Shown here: one piece after another, positions 61,180 through 64,000 of the stretch
Numbering within the stretch: the first letter of the stretch is position 1
Layout: the number at the start of each line of letters is the position of its first letter
Source: CAILZL01 sp050248275
GTDB taxonomy: Bacteria > Pseudomonadota > Gammaproteobacteria > Steroidobacterales > Steroidobacteraceae
DNA: 64,000 bases
Direction: 5' to 3'
Assembly: GCA_050248275.1 (NCBI GenBank)
Contig: JBFWSR010000003.1
Coordinates: 127,870-191,869, forward strand
The notes under the pieces: generated by a model
The model's database searches: none
Told to the model about the DNA's origin: nothing
The model's input: the letters and a program-made list of their open reading frames with translations, nothing else
Translations under genes and position numbers: made by a program

Positions 61180-62343
61180 TTACTTGCGCAAGCTTTTATA
61201 GAGTTCCACGAGACGCGCAGCCATTTCAGCGGATGACCAGCGGGCAGCATCCTGCGGAGCCTGACTGGCGAGCTGCTGTCTTGCGACCGCGTTCTGCAAC
61301 AACTCGATACAGGCGCCGGCGAATTCGTTCTGGTCTTCCGCAACGATGCGTGTTCCATGAGTATTGGCCAGCACATCACGGGTGCCCATGTGCATGGTGG
61401 AGACCACCGGCGTGCCTTGTGCCAGCGCTTCCAGCAGCACCAGTCCCTGGGTTTCGGTGCGCGAAGCGAATACAAACAGATCGCCTGCACGATAGCAGTC
61501 CAGCAGCTCGGTATCGCGTTCCAGATAGCCGATGAATTTTACGGCGCTGTTCAGGCGCAGCTTGCTGGTCAGCGCTTGCAGATGCGAGCTGGCTGGTCCT
61601 TCGCCGACGATCAGCAACAGTGCCGACGGCAGCGCGGCATGAACCTGGCTGAAGCAATGCAGCAGGAAGTCGAGATTTTTTTCGTGTGCTACGCGACCGA
61701 CATACAGCAGCGTGGGGCGGTCGTCTGCAATATCATGCTTGGCGCGAAAGCCTGCGCCATCGCCCAAACGAAACTGGCTGGCTTCAAGACCAGTGGGCAG
61801 GATTTTGATCGGGCCGTGCACGCCGTAGTGGCGCAAGGCATCGTCCATGGCGCGTGAGGGTGCAATGACTTGCTGGACGGCATTGCATTGCGACACCGTG
61901 ACTCGCCGCGCCAGCAAACGAAGCAGGGCACGCGGCACTAAAGGGACATAGTGATAAAGATATTCTTCAAAGAATGTGTGGTAGCTCTCGACCACCGGAA
62001 TGCCCAGCTGTCTGGCCAGGAATAATCCTGCGTAATGCGCGATGAAGGGCGTGTGGATATGCAGGACATCGAACTGTTTGTCTTTGAGTTCCGGCCACAG
62101 CCGGTCAATCAGGTGCCGGCGCATCATGCGATCCTCAGGATCGCGCGGCACGCCGCGCGATGCGATACGCATGATGCCGGGTTCATCGGCTGTCGGTCCG
62201 GGATAGGCCGGCGCGATCAGCGTGACGGTATGTCCCCGAGCCTGCAGTTCGCGACGGAAGCTGCGGATGGAAGTGGAAACGCCATTGACGCGTGGGAAAT
62301 AGACATCCGAGATCATCAGGATGCGCAGGGGCCGGTCTGTCAT
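61180..62343 (-). CDS. GT4-family glycosyltransferase
   Basis: The 387-residue GT-B enzyme begins RILMISDVYFPRVNGVSTSI and has HIHTPFIAHYAGLF, LLYVGRVAHEKNLDFL and the E-x7-E motif SRTETQGLVLLEALAQG. It resembles alpha-mannosyl/glucosyl transferases acting on lipids (for instance diacylglycerol or PIM-like). The acceptor is unknown. It is peripheral at the inner membrane. Confidence 0.85.
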   Translation of the reverse strand: MTDRPLRILMISDVYFPRVNGVSTSIRSFRRELQARGHTVTLIAPAYPGPTADEPGIMRIASRGVPRDPEDRMMRRHLIDRLWPELKDKQFDVLHIHTPFIAHYAGLFLARQLGIPVVESYHTFFEEYLYHYVPLVPRALLRLLARRVTVSQCNAVQQVIAPSRAMDDALRHYGVHGPIKILPTGLEASQFRLGDGAGFRAKHDIADDRPTLLYVGRVAHEKNLDFLLHCFSQVHAALPSALLLIVGEGPASSHLQALTSKLRLNSAVKFIGYLERDTELLDCYRAGDLFVFASRTETQGLVLLEALAQGTPVVSTMHMGTRDVLANTHGTRIVAEDQNEFAGACIELLQNAVARQQLASQAPQDAARWSSAEMAARLVELYKSLRK

Positions 62344-62422
62344 GGAGGACTGTGACTATGGATGACAGGTCACCCTAGCAAGCTTGTATGACAGTTAGAT
62401 GGTGGCAGCCGGATGGCGTCAT

Positions 62423-63841
62423 TCAGGCGGAACGGTGACCACTCACTTCTGCGCCGGCATCGGCCGGCAATTTGATGAACATCAGTGCGGCCAGTATGCC
62501 GACCGTCCCCATCACGATCAGCCCCATGCGCAATTCATCTATGCCCACCTGCAGATAGGGTTTGCTCAGCAGTGCCAGATTGAGGATCAGCGTGCTGCAT
62601 GCCACCCCCAGGACCGCTGCCGCCTGATCGAACATGCTGAACAGGGTGGTCGATGAGCTGCGCTGTTCGGGCGTGGTATCGGCAAATGCCAGGGTATTCA
62701 GGCTGGTGAACTGCATGGAGCGTGTTGCCCCGGCCAGCAGCAGCAGCGCCATGATCTGCCATTTCGGCGTATCGGCCGCAAACGATGAACACAGCATGAT
62801 GGCGAGGCCCGACAGACCACCATTCCAGATCAGGATGTTGCGGAAACCGAAAGTCTGCAACATCCGGCTGGTGAACGGTTTCATGCCCAGATTACCGACA
62901 AAATACACCAGCAGCAGACTGCCGGCGGCCAGGGCGTTCATGCCAAAGCCGATCTGGAACAACAGCGGCAGCAGGAATGGCGTGGCATGAACAGTGGTAC
63001 GAAAGTAAGTGCCGGCTGTCAGGGTGGTCATGCGATAGCTCAGCACCGATGCCGCCGACAGGTCCAGCAATGGCTGTGTACAGCGATGGAAATGCCGCAC
63101 CGACAGCCAGCTGAACAATGCGCCCAGCAGGGTCAGACTGACCGGCAGCAGCCAGTCATCGCCGGTCCAGCCCGTGTGCGCATGCGAAAACAATTCCAGG
63201 CCATATAACAGCGCAATGAGTGCGCCCGAAGACAGCACGAAGCCCGGCCAGTCCAGCTGATTGCGGTGTTCGCCACGCGATTGGGGTACATGACGCGCCA
63301 CCAGGAACATGCCGGCGATGCCCAGCGGCACGTTGAGCAGGAAGTTCCAGCGCCAGGAGAAATAGGTAGTAATGAAACCGCCCAGCGCCGGCCCGATGAT
63401 GGGGGCCGACAACGCAGGCCAGGTGATCAGGGCAGTGGCATGCATCAGCTCGCTCTTTTCGGTGTTGCGCAGCACGATCAGACGCCCGATCGGAATCATC
63501 AGCGAGCCGCCCAGACCCTGCAGTGCCCGAGCAGCAGTGAACTGCCACAGGTTCTGGGCCAGGCCGCAGGCCAGCGATGCAACGGTGAATACCAGGATCG
63601 ACAGCATGAAAGTGCCACGCGCGCCAAAGCGGTCGGCCAGCCAGCCGCTTAATGGCACAAAGGCCGCGGCGCTGAGCATGTAGATGGTGATGCCGATGCT
63701 CAGGTCGAGGGGGGCGACCAGTAGCGAATGCGCCATTTGCGGCAGCGAGGTGTTCATGATCGCGCCATCCAGGCCTTGCATGAAGAAGGTGCTGGCGACG
63801 ATCAGCGCAATCAGACGGGATTCGGCACGTAAGGAACTCAT
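62423..63841 (-). CDS. DHA2-type MFS drug exporter (EmrB/QacA family)
   Basis: ATG 63841 (MSSLRAESRLIALI) gives 472 residues; the frame is open to 63904. About 14 membrane helices are visible. GWLADRFGARGTF (motif A), WPALSAPIIGPALGGFITTYFSWRW (motif C and following) and FFMQGLDGAIMNTSLPQMA fit DHA2 drug:proton antiporters. No EmrA-type adaptor is adjacent, so it probably works alone. Confidence 0.88.
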   Translation of the reverse strand: MSSLRAESRLIALIVASTFFMQGLDGAIMNTSLPQMAHSLLVAPLDLSIGITIYMLSAAAFVPLSGWLADRFGARGTFMLSILVFTVASLACGLAQNLWQFTAARALQGLGGSLMIPIGRLIVLRNTEKSELMHATALITWPALSAPIIGPALGGFITTYFSWRWNFLLNVPLGIAGMFLVARHVPQSRGEHRNQLDWPGFVLSSGALIALLYGLELFSHAHTGWTGDDWLLPVSLTLLGALFSWLSVRHFHRCTQPLLDLSAASVLSYRMTTLTAGTYFRTTVHATPFLLPLLFQIGFGMNALAAGSLLLVYFVGNLGMKPFTSRMLQTFGFRNILIWNGGLSGLAIMLCSSFAADTPKWQIMALLLLAGATRSMQFTSLNTLAFADTTPEQRSSSTTLFSMFDQAAAVLGVACSTLILNLALLSKPYLQVGIDELRMGLIVMGTVGILAALMFIKLPADAGAEVSGHRSA

Positions 63842-63893
63842 CGCGCAATCATACTGAAAGCGAGGTTGCCAGTAGCCGGTGCCGATAAACAAA

Positions 63894-63921
63894 AGGCCCG
63901 GCACTCATCAGTGCCGGGCCT
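63894..63921. terminator. Hairpin between the MFS gene and the right-edge gene
   Basis: AGGCCCGGCACT (63894-63905) and its exact inverse (63910-63921) form a 12-base stem with a CATC loop. It is preceded by four A, i.e. a T-run on the minus strand, so it ends the minus-strand gene entering from the right. Confidence 0.75.
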
Positions 63922-63961
63922 GGTTGCAAGGCGACGTAAAGCAAAGCGTCGGTGGTGGTGT

Positions 63962-64000
63962 TTAGCCCATGCCGTACACCGGCAACATGCGGCCGGCCCA
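63962..64000 (-). CDS. C-terminal end of a protein entering from the right (partial)
   Basis: On the minus strand a frame enters from the right edge and ends ...GRMLPVYGMG at TAA 63962-63964, giving 12 residues. The terminator hairpin just downstream on that strand supports a real gene end. The family cannot be told. Confidence 0.4.
   Translation of the reverse strand, partial: WAGRMLPVYGMG

Overview
The window reads as a gammaproteobacterial chromosome carrying an integrated conjugative element. The housekeeping half (34-64 kb) has typical gammaproteobacterial gene blocks: ispB/rplU-rpmA-obgE, rpsT/murJ-ribF-ileS-lspA-ispH, holC-pepA/lptF-lptG, and pcnB-folK-dNK-panB-panC. The mix of type IV pilus minor pilins, tRNA-targeted islands and the general gene style suggests a Xanthomonadales/Nevskiales/Steroidobacterales-like lineage. 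That placement is inference only; no rRNA is present.

Region 1 (1-9.6 kb) is a metal-handling cluster on the + strand. It holds a membrane-protein tail, a transmembrane anchor protein, an OprB-like porin, a Met-rich YVTN beta-propeller, a truncated RND adaptor, a CusA-like HME-RND pump with the Met triad and proton-relay Asp, a cytochrome c-adaptor fusion and a Met-rich YtkA/FixH-like protein. Monovalent copper or silver export is the likely theme. No outer-membrane factor gene is visible and both adaptors lack the usual hairpin length.

Region 2 (9.7-34.1 kb) is the backbone of an integrative conjugative element. It has an FlhC/SetC-like activator, a complete virB2-B11/virD4 type IV secretion operon, two separately encoded relaxase-tail-like proteins, a DUF1778-GNAT toxin-antitoxin pair, RadC, DUF6878, DUF6915 and DUF932 genes with long structured leaders, MobC, a short MOBP-type relaxase, an AlpA excisionase and a 899-residue protein with a C-terminal SF1 helicase. 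It ends at the 3' end of a tRNA-Pro(CGG) gene. No integrase is in view, so the left end and integrase probably lie upstream of the window, and region 1 may be its cargo.

Region 3 (34-46.8 kb) is core genome: isoprenoid, ribosome, GTPase, lipid II flippase, riboflavin, Ile-tRNA and lipoprotein-processing genes, then an orphan fimT-pilV pair and a 2OG-Fe(II) oxygenase-like gene. Region 4 (46.7-48.8 kb) is a small island in tRNA-Thr(CGT): one seven-repeat FG-GAP lipoprotein flanked by an imperfect copy of the tRNA 3' end. Region 5 (48.8-64 kb) is core genome again: DNA polymerase III chi, aminopeptidase, LPS export permeases, an unannotated candidate small RNA at 53.88-54.05 kb, tRNA-Glu, poly(A) polymerase, folate, pantothenate and nucleotide salvage genes, a GH17-like protein, a GT4 glycosyltransferase and a DHA2 drug exporter.

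The most noteworthy items are the paired ~170-nt structured leaders with a covarying stem (radC-RNA-like), the cytochrome c-RND adaptor fusion, the separately encoded relaxase tails, the helicase protein at the element boundary, the candidate multi-hairpin small RNA, and the integrase-less tRNA-Thr cassette.
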